Shown piece after piece: positions 1 through 7,111 of a stretch of 36,906 bases of DNA; position 1 is the first letter of the stretch, and the number at the start of each line of letters is the position of its first letter. The position numbers and the translations under genes are program-made. The notes below the pieces were generated by a model that saw only the letters and a program-made list of their open reading frames with translations, was not told the DNA's origin and made no database searches. This DNA is from a virus, in the IMG/VR virus record IMGVR_UViG_3300033141_001970, positions 1 through 36,906 of that record; one strand, given 5' to 3'.

Positions 1-45
1 GTTCATAAGTTCAATATTTTCAAGGATTTAGGGGGGTATAGGGGA

Positions 46-420
46 TCATTTTATCCTATTCCCAAACGCCCCGTCTTCTTTTGCTGTCTTTATTTTATGG
101 CAGCGCTCACACAGCGCTTGCCAGTTGTTCTTATCCCAGAACAAATCATAATTGCCTTTGTGTGGCCTTATATGATCTACGACTGTTGCAGGTGTTAGGT
201 TCCCTTCTCTTAGACACATGACACATAATGGATGTTGAGCAAGGTAGATTTTCCTTACTTTCCGCCATCTGTAATTGTATCCTCGTTGTGTTGCTGTGCC
301 ACGTCTCTTATCGATTACCTTGTTGTACTTTTTCTTGTGCTCTTTGCAATACATTTCACCCGCAGGTGCCAACTTAGGGCATCCTGGATAAGCACAAGGG
401 TGTTTAGGCTTATACGGCAT
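46..420 (-). CDS. HNH endonuclease
   Basis: A 124-residue protein with two Cys/His zinc sites. The N-terminus has Cys residues in CAYPGCP and YCKEH. The C-terminal half has the HNH core: a CVMC knuckle, then VVDHIRPHKG, then NNWQALCERCHKIKT. HNH proteins of this size commonly sit beside the small terminase of HK97-like phages and help terminase cut DNA at packaging. Here the small terminase begins at the other end of the window (36860); if the ends are joined, this gene lies about 90 nt upstream of it in the same direction, as expected. The start has a GAGGA site nine bases upstream. Family assignment is secure; the packaging role is inferred from context. Confidence 0.93.
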   Translation of the reverse strand: MPYKPKHPCAYPGCPKLAPAGEMYCKEHKKKYNKVIDKRRGTATQRGYNYRWRKVRKIYLAQHPLCVMCLREGNLTPATVVDHIRPHKGNYDLFWDKNNWQALCERCHKIKTAKEDGAFGNRIK

Positions 421-454
421 AATATATCATCCTCGTTTAATATGCAAGTATTTT

Positions 455-739
455 TTACAATTTCAGGTTAATTACTTTCCAAATATAATTGTAAGTCAGA
501 CTATATTTTCTTGCCAGTGCATGATAGAGCTCTTTAGACTTCTCTCCTGGAGCATGTAATTCGTTATACTCTTTTCTGATTTTTGCGTTACGGACTTGTG
601 CTTTTGACAGCATTGCATCGGCGTTGTAATCTCTCTCTCTATAACCTTGATCTGATAAGGACTTAATTAGCTCGGCTCTCAAGCGTCTGTAATCACAGCT
701 CCAATCACGCATATCTTCTTCTGATATTCTTTTTCTCAT
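455..739 (-). CDS. small HTH-type DNA-binding protein, putative regulator
   Basis: A 94-residue, strongly charged, mostly helical protein. The last 30 residues (KELYHALARKYSLTYNYIWK) read like a helix-turn-helix of the Mor/homeodomain-like sort, where a helix and a turn precede a recognition helix. It lies 19 nt after the CCA end of a tRNA-like element and just before the HNH gene, so on a circular map it precedes the packaging operon. That position would suit a late-gene regulator or a small-terminase-like DNA binder. No family is firmly recognised and the function is inference from fold and position. An AAGG site precedes the start. Confidence 0.7.
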   Translation of the reverse strand: MRKRISEEDMRDWSCDYRRLRAELIKSLSDQGYRERDYNADAMLSKAQVRNAKIRKEYNELHAPGEKSKELYHALARKYSLTYNYIWKVINLKL

Positions 740-757
740 TTTTTAACCTTATTTGTT

Positions 758-834
758 TGGAGCGGGTGAGTTGGAATCGAACCAACCTATCTATACTGGT
801 CTGTATAGTGCATCGCCATCTATGCTTCACCCGC
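758..834 (-). tRNA. divergent tRNA-Gly-like element with encoded CCA
   Basis: Read on the minus strand, 77 nt. The 5' end GCGGGTGA pairs with TCACCCGC (8 bp, one longer than normal). A discriminator T and an encoded CCA follow. The T-arm is canonical (GTTGG, loop TTCGATT, CCAAC). A D-arm of GCAT/ATGC with an eight-base loop is present. The acceptor sequence and U73 resemble bacterial tRNA-Gly. The anticodon arm is abnormal: CTATAC and GTATAG pair over 6 bp and leave a six-base loop, AGACCA, without the universal U33. An ACC triplet (Gly GGU) is present but misplaced. It starts directly after the ParB-like stop codon. It is probably not a normal elongator tRNA; it may be degenerate, a processing signal or a mimic. 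Confidence 0.65.
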
Positions 835-1776
835 TCAGTTTCCTGACAAATAATCAGCTGCCATATATTCTATAGCCTGCCATAGATTTTTATTATTTAT
901 TTCTCCTTTACTCGTCATCATTTTTAAAGCCTTTTTTATTACTTTCCCCGCAGATATAGGTACACAATCAGTGCCTATAATCGAGGACAATGGTATCCAT
1001 CTTTTTCTTTCTCTTAACCAATTTTCCTTGTCCCAACCATCTGATAAATCGGTCAAGTGGCGCTCGAATATTTCCAAAATAATCATTAATGCAGTTGCCA
1101 CACTTCTTATCCCCATACTTTGCGATGCTTTCAAGACTGCATTCATATAATCATCATATTGTTTTTGGCTTACAATCCAACCTCTTTCATCTTTCGCCAT
1201 TTCTAAAACTTTTTCAATTATCTTTTCTATTCTTTCAATTTCACTCGGCAGAAAATAGATTGACACTTTCTGAAATTCTATATTTGCTTCTGTTATAGAC
1301 TCAACGGTTACTTTTTCAAGCAATTCCAACGTTCTATCGTCCAAACCTGTATATTCCTTTAACTCTACATCATCAATCATTTCGTACAATTGTTTTAATA
1401 TTGCAGGGTCATCTTCTCCTACTATGGCATTATGAGCTAATTGTTTCGCTATTCTTTCCTTCTTGGTTAATGGACTGATATATACTTTAACTGTTATTTC
1501 ATCGATTCCTGCGTCTATAGCCGCTTTCACCCTGTGGTTACCAGATATAACTTCCAGTTTAGGATCGCCGTCCTCATCATACTGTATTTTATCTGTTTTT
1601 TCATAGTATTCATAATAAGCACAAAACGGGTCTTGCTCAAGCTCTTTGTCTTTTTTCAAGTTTTTAACAAGCCTCATATATGTCTCATGTTTCATATATC
1701 TTGCGTTCAGTTTGGTTAATATTAATTTTCTTGGATTTATCTTTATAGATTCTATTTTTTTCTTATTTATTTTCAT
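835..1776 (-). CDS. ParB-like nuclease-domain protein
   Basis: A 313-residue protein whose first 110 residues form a ParB/Srx-type domain: the KINPRKL entry strand, then LEVISGNHRVKAAIDAGI with the GNHR signature at 79-82. The remainder is helical and unassigned. In phages this domain often accompanies DNA methylases or modification enzymes, where it acts as a nuclease, nucleotide-binding or regulatory partner rather than in partitioning. The start overlaps the end of the methylase/GNAT gene by 14 nt and has a GGAGAG site inside it, so the two are translationally coupled. The stop codon abuts the tRNA-like element. The domain is clear; its substrate is not. Confidence 0.85.
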   Translation of the reverse strand: MKINKKKIESIKINPRKLILTKLNARYMKHETYMRLVKNLKKDKELEQDPFCAYYEYYEKTDKIQYDEDGDPKLEVISGNHRVKAAIDAGIDEITVKVYISPLTKKERIAKQLAHNAIVGEDDPAILKQLYEMIDDVELKEYTGLDDRTLELLEKVTVESITEANIEFQKVSIYFLPSEIERIEKIIEKVLEMAKDERGWIVSQKQYDDYMNAVLKASQSMGIRSVATALMIILEIFERHLTDLSDGWDKENWLRERKRWIPLSSIIGTDCVPISAGKVIKKALKMMTSKGEINNKNLWQAIEYMAADYLSGN

Positions 1777-3097
1777 ACTTTTCTCTCCATAATTTAAACC
1801 CCTCTTCTAACGTCCATTGCCCCATGTAAGCACCATATGTAACTTTGTACTTGTAATATTCGTTTTTAACAGGTGTCCTTTTAAGCAATTTCAAAATTCC
1901 CCGATATTTCATACTCTCTTTTTTTCTTGTAAACGCTGTTGTAATTACTGCATTCTGTCTTCGTCCCTCTAAATTTTCCGAAATAATCCTCACCTCTTTA
2001 CTCAATACGGCATAAAGTATTAGCTTCGATAAATATTTATATTTTGTAGGATATACACAAAAATCCGTCATCAGATACATATATGGTCTTTTGAGACAAG
2101 CAATATCCCCAAAAATTATATCTGTTCCTAAGGCAAAACAGCCTATTAATTTCTCATCTGCAAAAACCCCTATATCTATTTTAGCGTTTGCTTGCATAAT
2201 GTGAGGATTCAGGTAATAACTTCTCAACGAATTGAAAATATCCTGAGGCAATTTTTTCAGAACTAACCGTGAACCTATATCTTCATTAATTCCCAATCTT
2301 GGCAAAAATACATTTTTTGTTTTTTGTTTAGGTTGTACACAATATGATTTTTCCCCCTTCGTATAAATGTAAAACTCTTTTGATAAATTATTTCTTTTTA
2401 CTCTTCCAACCCAAAATTCCTTTAAACTTTTTATCTCGTGATCTGTTGCAAACAGCCAATGTTTTTTCTCTTTTACTTTTTCTATAAACAGTTCGAGTCT
2501 TTTTTCATCGAACATTTTATATTCCGGTTTATCCCAAACAAATATTTTCTCCATATTTTCGTACAATTTTTCGTAACCACCCTTGTAAAAAGGCGGGAAT
2601 GATATAAATCCTTGATCCTTATTTGCTCTATCTAAATATTCTATCACATCACCCGGATAATAAGAGTCTATTTTTATATTTAATCCCTCCAATTTCTTTA
2701 AGGTCTTTTTATATATACTTTCCCATTGCTCTTTATACGCCTCCCTTAAACGATCATAATATTTATTATTTTTATCCAATCCCACCAGCATATTCGTACT
2801 TATCATAATTGTTGCTAATTTACCAGGCATTGTTTTTATATATTCATTTAACCAGCCAAAATCTGTTTTACAATCATCATTTATTGCAAGAGTCATATCC
2901 TTTCCTAACAAAAAAAAACCAATAGCAGATGAGTATAATGATACATCATTGCTATGCAGCTTATAATTTTTGTTCTGTAACACTCTTTCTATAGTGTAAT
3001 TTCCCGAACAACCTATGTATATATCTTTGCAATCCCAATTCTTTGTTTGGTCTACTATTATTTGCCTCACCTCTAATGGGATTGTCCCTTTAAACAT
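1763..3097 (-). CDS. antirestriction adenine-methylase-like domain fused to a Mom-like GNAT domain
   Basis: A 444-residue two-part protein. The N-terminal half has a Rossmann methylase-like start (IYIGCSGN at 26-33, then SNDVSLYS near 49-56) and an SFPPF motif near 166-170 resembling motif IV of adenine methylases. Phage proteins with this set are commonly annotated as putative antirestriction adenine methylase. The C-terminal half (about 270-444) looks like a GNAT fold: GVFADEKLIGCFALG, then MYLMTDFCVYP, then TAFTRKKESMKYRG and a closing aromatic strand. This resembles Mom-type adenine modification enzymes. The gene lies 1 nt after DUF488 and overlaps ParB-like. Role inferred: DNA base modification that protects phage DNA. 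Confidence in the exact chemistry is low. Confidence 0.68.
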   Translation of the reverse strand: MFKGTIPLEVRQIIVDQTKNWDCKDIYIGCSGNYTIERVLQNKNYKLHSNDVSLYSSAIGFFLLGKDMTLAINDDCKTDFGWLNEYIKTMPGKLATIMISTNMLVGLDKNNKYYDRLREAYKEQWESIYKKTLKKLEGLNIKIDSYYPGDVIEYLDRANKDQGFISFPPFYKGGYEKLYENMEKIFVWDKPEYKMFDEKRLELFIEKVKEKKHWLFATDHEIKSLKEFWVGRVKRNNLSKEFYIYTKGEKSYCVQPKQKTKNVFLPRLGINEDIGSRLVLKKLPQDIFNSLRSYYLNPHIMQANAKIDIGVFADEKLIGCFALGTDIIFGDIACLKRPYMYLMTDFCVYPTKYKYLSKLILYAVLSKEVRIISENLEGRRQNAVITTAFTRKKESMKYRGILKLLKRTPVKNEYYKYKVTYGAYMGQWTLEEGFKLWREKYENK

Positions 3098-3098
3098 A

Positions 3099-3527
3099 TT
3101 ATCCCTCTACAAATATATTTTTCTGTTTTATAATCTCCGTTTCCATGATACTCAAAATTTTATTTTCATCCAATATGTGATATATATTACTATATCCCAT
3201 TTCTACCAATCTTCTTGATATTTCATAGTGTCGATGACATTTTTTGTAATCCTTCTCCATGCACATTATTAGTATGTTTTTTGATTCCGCCAAGATTTTC
3301 AATCCTTCCAGGTCTTTTTCCTCAATTTTACTATATCCACCCAAAATATTACCCATCCATCTATATTTCATCCCTAAAAGGTTTTTTAGATTTTCTCTAT
3401 CAAAATCTTTATTATAACGGCTATAAGGAGTGCTCCTCACATCTAACAAGATGTCTATATCATATTTTTTTACTAACTCCAATATGTATTCTTTCTTTTT
3501 CCCTTGATAACCGCATGTATAAATCAT
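3099..3527 (-). CDS. DUF488 family protein
   Basis: A 142-residue protein matching DUF488 throughout: an opening strand with GYQGKKKEYI, the DVRSTPYSR motif near 28-36, NILGGY, a cysteine strand (LIMCMEKDYKKCHRHYE) and a C-terminal HIL strand. The family is of unknown activity; the conserved Asp-Arg and Cys-His positions suggest an enzyme or nucleic-acid factor. It is the first gene of a three-gene cassette with its own consensus promoter about 30 nt upstream and an AGAGGA site before the start. Its company (methylase/GNAT, ParB-like) suggests a part in DNA modification, which is inference. Confidence 0.85.
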   Translation of the reverse strand: MIYTCGYQGKKKEYILELVKKYDIDILLDVRSTPYSRYNKDFDRENLKNLLGMKYRWMGNILGGYSKIEEKDLEGLKILAESKNILIMCMEKDYKKCHRHYEISRRLVEMGYSNIYHILDENKILSIMETEIIKQKNIFVEG

Positions 3528-3557
3528 CTTATATTTCCTCTTTATTGTTGTGTTGTA

Positions 3558-3586
3558 ATTATACTATATTTTTCTTTATTTGTCAA
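3558..3586 (-). promoter_or_regulatory. perfect sigma-70 promoter for the DUF488 cassette
   Basis: On the minus strand TTGACA (3586-3581) and TATAAT (3563-3558) are separated by exactly 17 bases, a full match to the consensus. The -35 lies inside the last codons of the replication gene, so the promoter adds an independent start for the downstream three-gene cassette. Such private promoters are typical of phage morons. Confidence 0.9.
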
Positions 3587-4643
3587 GTATTTTGTTTATT
3601 TTGCTCGTTATTTTTACTTTATCTCCGAACGCATCATTCAGATTTTTGACATAATTACTCCGTATCCAGTCCGCATCCGATTTCTCGGCAAACAACACAA
3701 TCTCTCCATTTTCTTCCCCGACAACCCTCAAGGGTCTGATGAACGCCGACATTGCAGCATCATCTATATTCTCCTTTAGCCTGTCTATTTCATCTGGATA
3801 CACGTCTCCTATTAAGCTTAAACTTTCTTTGTATTTTTTCACCCTCTCTTTATATTCTTTCTCTCTTACCTTTAATTTCTCTTCTTCAGCTTTTTTCTTT
3901 TCCCCATCTGATACAGCACCCGTTTTCATCGTATCCTGCAAAAACCACTTCCTGAGCGTATAATAATGTGATCGGTAATAAGCATCTGTCGATCCGATAT
4001 GATAATTCATCGCCTCTATTTTTGCCTTAACCCGACTCTCTCCATAATCCTTGATAAGCATATTATATTCTGTTGCCGTTAGTTCCACAAAATCTCCATA
4101 TTTCTTTTTTTCAAATACACTACTTTCATCTTTTTTTATAACGTGTGTGTGTTTTTTTTTATTAAATAATAATACATCTTTATTAGTATTATTATTTATA
4201 ATAGAAGATGAAGAAGAAGAATACGTTGTTAGGTTTTCGTTAGGTATACCGTTAGGTTTGGCGTTAGGTTTGTGTTTGGTATAATATCTTCTTTGTCTTA
4301 AGGCGTTGTTTTTTCTTTCCTTTTCTTCTCTTTCCATACGCCGTGATATAACCGTTATATTAGGCGTTATATTTTTGTATTTTTCCGTTATACCTAACGG
4401 CAATTTCGGAATTTTTGCAATTTTATTTTGCTTCAGGAAACTCAAAATCGATTTAGTTTCCTCTTCTGAGACGCCAAGAATGGCAGCCCACTGGGAGAGT
4501 GTTTTTGTTAGTTTTCCCCTTGTATCTGAGTACCACAATTTACACAATATTGTGATCCACGCCCCCCTTATATCAAGAGGATATTCCAGCATGTCTCTCA
4601 GCCAGTCGTTCGGATAAAACTGAAATGATGGTTGCTTGCCCAT
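3576..4643 (-). CDS. replication protein with DUF1376-like N-terminus and DnaA_N-like C-terminus
   Basis: A 355-residue protein. The N-terminus (SFQFYPNDWLRD, then DIRGAWITILCKLWY) matches the winged-helix region of phage replication proteins of the DUF1376/DnaD-like kind. The middle is low-complexity, with a run of Ser and Asn and then charged coiled coil. The last 80 residues (FIRPLRVVGEENGEIVLFAE, then SDADWIRSNYVKNLNDAFG) look like DnaA domain I, which binds replicative helicases. It probably recruits the host replisome to the phage origin. I chose the start at 4643, where TAATG couples it to the RuvC stop and an AGAAGGG site is well spaced; an upstream Met at 4670 would overlap more. Function inferred from domains. 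Confidence 0.82.
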   Translation of the reverse strand: MGKQPSFQFYPNDWLRDMLEYPLDIRGAWITILCKLWYSDTRGKLTKTLSQWAAILGVSEEETKSILSFLKQNKIAKIPKLPLGITEKYKNITPNITVISRRMEREEKERKNNALRQRRYYTKHKPNAKPNGIPNENLTTYSSSSSSIINNNTNKDVLLFNKKKHTHVIKKDESSVFEKKKYGDFVELTATEYNMLIKDYGESRVKAKIEAMNYHIGSTDAYYRSHYYTLRKWFLQDTMKTGAVSDGEKKKAEEEKLKVREKEYKERVKKYKESLSLIGDVYPDEIDRLKENIDDAAMSAFIRPLRVVGEENGEIVLFAEKSDADWIRSNYVKNLNDAFGDKVKITSKINKILDK

Positions 4644-5107
4644 TATTGGTACCCTTCTTGCAAGATACATTCGATTAATGCACAGGCGTCGGCTTCGTTG
4701 TCATCTATTGCGTCTCTTCCGAACTTGCTTTTAAACCATTTTACCGCATCTTTTTTATTCGCCCTTCCAGAGCCGTATATAGCTTTTTTGAGTGTGCCCG
4801 TATGTATCGGATGACATTGAGCGCCGATTCGTGCTGCGAATTCTTCGACTCTTGTTGTCAGTCCCACACATAATTCGGTTGCATAACCGCCCCTGTGATG
4901 TGCCTGCTCATAGACAACTAAATCAAAACCGTCAGTTAATGAGCGCATATCATCCAGCCAGCGGTTGAATTTAATAAACAGCATGCCGTTTGACTCGCCA
5001 CGTTTCTTCGTGAAATCCTGAACGCCTGATTCGATTTGACCGTTAATAAGTGTTGCCCAGCCCGTTTTTGTTGCACAGTCTAAAGCCAAGATGTTTAGAT
5101 TTTCCAT
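4643..5107 (-). CDS. RuvC-like Holliday junction resolvase
   Basis: A 154-residue RNase H-fold resolvase. The first strand is NILALDCATKTGWA with catalytic Asp10, Glu67 lies in VVYEQAHHRGG, and the acidic cluster DDNEADACALIE (135-145) closes the site. Length fits phage RuvC-like enzymes. It would cut branched DNA left by recombination before packaging, and works with the ERF annealing protein and the PD-(D/E)XK nuclease upstream. The start at 5107 has GGAGA eight bases before it. The same frame stays open upstream to 5281 and encodes a portal-like fragment, described separately. Its TAA overlaps the replication gene ATG. Confidence 0.85.
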   Translation of the reverse strand: MENLNILALDCATKTGWATLINGQIESGVQDFTKKRGESNGMLFIKFNRWLDDMRSLTDGFDLVVYEQAHHRGGYATELCVGLTTRVEEFAARIGAQCHPIHTGTLKKAIYGSGRANKKDAVKWFKSKFGRDAIDDNEADACALIECILQEGYQ

Positions 5108-5281
5108 TTTGTTGTTCTCCTTTGGCGCTTGAATTTTATAAACCAATATCCCGTTCTTTTTTTCGATTGACACATAATCGGGTCTTAATATCCATGAGTG
5201 TTTTACCCTGCCCGTTTTATCTATTTCCCTGTAAATATAAAAGTTATCATTATAAACATAAAAGTTATCATCACCAAGCAT
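5108..5281 (-). pseudogene. portal-gene fragment in frame with RuvC
   Basis: From the ATG at 5281, 58 codons run in frame into RuvC. Residues 14-50 (for example IDKTGRVKHSW, ILRPDYVSIEKKNGILVYKI) closely parallel residues 115-150 of this phage's own portal (MNKAGRVKYLW, PLRPDHMTVERKNGVLVYRY). It begins with a short direct repeat of a DDNFY/NDNFY segment. The fragment covers only one stretch of the portal clip/wing region, and is not identical to the resident gene, so it probably came from a related phage. It may be translated as an N-terminal extension of RuvC or as nothing. The homology is visible directly; function is unknown. Confidence 0.65.
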
Positions 5282-5642
5282 TATTATCCCCCGACATTTT
5301 CATTTTAAATTCTCTTGCCAAATCATCGGCATATACCCTACCATAATAAGCTGATAGGCTATCAAGTGTTCTGTCTGTGTTACTCTCTATCAATTCTGCC
5401 AATTTTTTTAATTCTTCTGAAGACCAATCTTTACCGAAAATAATTTCGGGATACCATTTTTTAAACTCTTCTATTGTTTCTATTATTTCGTTCAGCAACT
5501 GCATCTGTTCTTGTTCTATGCGTTTATTGGCTATTTCTATATAATAAGGTGGAGACGTTATTAAAGCATCCACATATTCATCTGGTAGTTGCTTTAATAG
5601 GTCCAGGGCATGTCCCCGATGGATTCTATTTATCCATTCCAC
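5271..5642 (-). CDS. truncated or chimeric DNA methyltransferase-like protein
   Basis: A 123-residue ORF with a GTG start preceded by a GGGGGGTGA site. Residues 1-34 (INRIHRGHALDLLKQLPDE, then VDALITSPPYY) are the opening of a beta-class N4/N6 DNA methyltransferase up to catalytic motif IV (SPPY). No further methylase motifs follow; instead there is an unrelated charged helical segment ending YADDLAREFKMKMSGD. A full enzyme would need about 200 more residues, so this is a remnant or a chimera. It overlaps the portal-like fragment by 11 nt. The region 5108-5736 looks like a pile-up of gene fragments. Confidence 0.6.
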   Translation of the reverse strand: MEWINRIHRGHALDLLKQLPDEYVDALITSPPYYIEIANKRIEQEQMQLLNEIIETIEEFKKWYPEIIFGKDWSSEELKKLAELIESNTDRTLDSLSAYYGRVYADDLAREFKMKMSGDNNAW

Positions 5643-5672
5643 TATTTATATCACCCCCCTTATCCAATTGTT

Positions 5673-5695
5673 CTAAACCGCTTTGAGTAGTTTAG
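5673..5695. promoter_or_regulatory. inverted repeat, possible operator
   Basis: CTAAAC and GTTTAG form a perfect 6-bp inverted repeat with an 11-base spacer, 31 nt upstream of the methylase-fragment start. A TATAAT-like box lies close by on the minus strand (about 5700) but without a good -35. It could be an operator half-site pair; nothing else supports this. Confidence 0.3.
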
Positions 5696-5703
5696 ATATT
5701 ATA

Positions 5704-5736
5704 CTATTCATTATTTTCCCATTCTTCTTTAGTCAT
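5704..5736 (-). pseudogene. stub of the paralogue of the 115-residue Cys-rich gene
   Basis: A ten-codon ORF (MTKEEWENNE) that begins by TAATG overlap after the out-of-frame tail of repeat protein copy 1. The full-length gene after repeat protein copy 2 begins MTQKEWETVHKE in exactly the same relative place. This stub therefore marks the end of a segmental duplication whose downstream gene was cut off. Confidence 0.6.
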
Positions 5737-5794
5737 TATTTTTCAACCTCGACAAATTCGTGCTTATCGTTTAATTTGTAGGGTGTATTCGGTT

Positions 5795-6676
5795 TTAGAC
5801 CATTTTCCCCGATATAACCTGTTTTTCTGTTTTTATGCGTCTTCTGTCGGCGTCGTTGTCCCAATATGTTATTTGGATTATACCCCTATAACCGGCAGTT
5901 GCTGTACCCCTATAACCGGCGGTTGCTGTACCCCTATCACCGGCAGTTGCTGTACCATTTTCGCCGGTAGTTGCTGTACCATTTTCGCCGGTAGTTGCTG
6001 TACCATTTTCGCCGGTAGTTGCTGTACCCTCATAACCGGCGATTGCTGTACCCTCATAACCGGCGATTGCTGTACCTCCATAACCGGCGGTTGCTGTACC
6101 CCAGTTACCGGCAGTTGCTGTACCCCTATAACCGGCAGTTGCTGTACCCCTATAACCGGCGGTTGCTGTACCCCTATAACCGGCGGTTGCTGTACCATAA
6201 TCGCCGGTAGTTGCTGTACCATAATTACCAGCGATTGCTGTACCACGATTACCGGCGATTGCTGTACCACGATCACCTACAACTACAATACTACCCTTTG
6301 TATAATCGGTTTTTTCGGCGTACACAACGGGCTTATCTGCTGCACCGTGCGTCAGCAGGTAATCAACAGCTCCCTCTCTTGTTCCGCAATAGACCACATA
6401 ACCCCGTCGGAACTTGCATTTTTGGGTAAGCTCGTCTCTTCCAGCCCTGTAGCCGTCTGCGGGATTGACCTTGAGCACGAGCCAATTAGCATTGGGATCA
6501 TCGTAGAGATATGACGTTTCCCCGCAACCCCACGGCAATCCGTGCAGTCCATGGCCGCACTTATAGGTATCTTCCCAGTCTGGAGCTTCTATCCAACCCC
6601 GTTTCGGATATTTAAAACCATTATGGCTTGTCATATCTGGCTTGACATTCCGCAACACAAGTATATGCTCTTTCAT
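5795..6676 (-). CDS. octapeptide-repeat beta-solenoid protein, copy 1
   Basis: A 293-residue protein. Residues 1-120 form a globular N-domain (KEHILVLRNVKPDMTSHNGF, WLVLKVNPADGYRAG, FRRGYVVYCGTREGAVDYLL), a type found before repeats in many phage proteins of unknown function. About seventeen octapeptides follow, consensus GYRGTATA or AGYxGTAT, close in form to the octapeptide of bacterial ice-nucleation proteins, so a beta-solenoid is likely. I chose the start at 6676: GGAGGG seven bases upstream and ATGA overlap with the previous gene. The C-terminus is frameshifted relative to copy 2: 25 codons homologous to its tail continue in the -1 frame to 5736. Role unknown. Confidence 0.8.
   Translation of the reverse strand: MKEHILVLRNVKPDMTSHNGFKYPKRGWIEAPDWEDTYKCGHGLHGLPWGCGETSYLYDDPNANWLVLKVNPADGYRAGRDELTQKCKFRRGYVVYCGTREGAVDYLLTHGAADKPVVYAEKTDYTKGSIVVVGDRGTAIAGNRGTAIAGNYGTATTGDYGTATAGYRGTATAGYRGTATAGYRGTATAGNWGTATAGYGGTAIAGYEGTAIAGYEGTATTGENGTATTGENGTATTGENGTATAGDRGTATAGYRGTATAGYRGIIQITYWDNDADRRRIKTEKQVISGKMV
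5882..6276 (-). repeat. 24-bp tandem repeat array, about 17 units
   Basis: Degenerate tandem 24-bp units coding GxxGTA(T/I)(A/T). The neighbouring units around 5940-6020 and 6120-6190 are almost identical, which points to recent expansion by slippage or unequal exchange. The array is in frame and lacks stops on several frames, which creates long spurious ORFs on the plus strand. Confidence 0.9.
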
Positions 6677-7089
6677 TTTATCCCTCCGCAGCTCAAAAAC
6701 AACATTATCAATCCAATCGTTACCCTTACAAGAGATACCAGTGTTGAATTTAGCCTTTTCCCCGTGCCGAGAAAATTCTCTGTTTCGGGAAACATAATAT
6801 AAAATCTTGTATAAGAATATGCACCCTCGAACATCTGCCACGAAAGTATAAATGAGCCGCTCATAAATAGCACATAATATACGGTCGGCTCAAATGTACG
6901 GTTAATCAATGCACCTATAAGAGCTGCGGCAAACATCGTCATTATGTCAATGCGGTGATAATATTTGTAATACCGATGGTGTCTTGCACCCTCAACAACA
7001 CGTGTTTTGTACATATCGATGCCTTCGCCGACGCCCCGCAAAATGTTGAATATAATTATAGCCACGAACAATGCAATGTAATCATACAT
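6673..7089 (-). CDS. polytopic membrane protein
   Basis: A 138-residue protein with about four hydrophobic segments: residues 4-20 (IALFVAIIIFNIL), 50-63 (MTMFAAALIGALI), 70-86 (VYYVLFMSGSFILSW) and 120-132 (VTIGLIMLFLSC). A perfect AAAGGAGG site precedes the start. It overlaps repeat protein copy 1 by ATGA, so the two are coupled. The last residues (MLFLSCGGIK) are mirrored by a ten-codon out-of-frame relic (MLFLSCGGTK) just before repeat protein copy 2, which shows the duplication took in the 3' end of this gene. No family recognised; an inner-membrane role is inferred. Confidence 0.78.
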   Translation of the reverse strand: MYDYIALFVAIIIFNILRGVGEGIDMYKTRVVEGARHHRYYKYYHRIDIMTMFAAALIGALINRTFEPTVYYVLFMSGSFILSWQMFEGAYSYTRFYIMFPETENFLGTGKRLNSTLVSLVRVTIGLIMLFLSCGGIK

Positions 7090-7111
7090 GATTGGCCTCC
7101 TTTATTCCTTC

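Noticed and set aside
758-834. Selenocysteine tRNA because of the 8+5 bp acceptor/T-arm
   Set aside because: No UCA anticodon, no long variable arm and no extended D-stem.
5673-5736. Strong promoter at the TATAAT near 5700
   Set aside because: No acceptable -35 at 16-18 bases upstream on the minus strand.
5882-6276. CRISPR-like array
   Set aside because: Units are contiguous 24-bp in-frame repeats without unique spacers; it is a coding tandem repeat.
5783-6514. Long plus-strand Cys-rich ORF with CCTPITGG-type repeats, and other plus/minus ORFs in the repeat arrays
   Set aside because: They are frame shadows of the 24-bp units of the minus-strand octapeptide gene; no ribosome site, and the minus-strand frame has the conserved N-domain.
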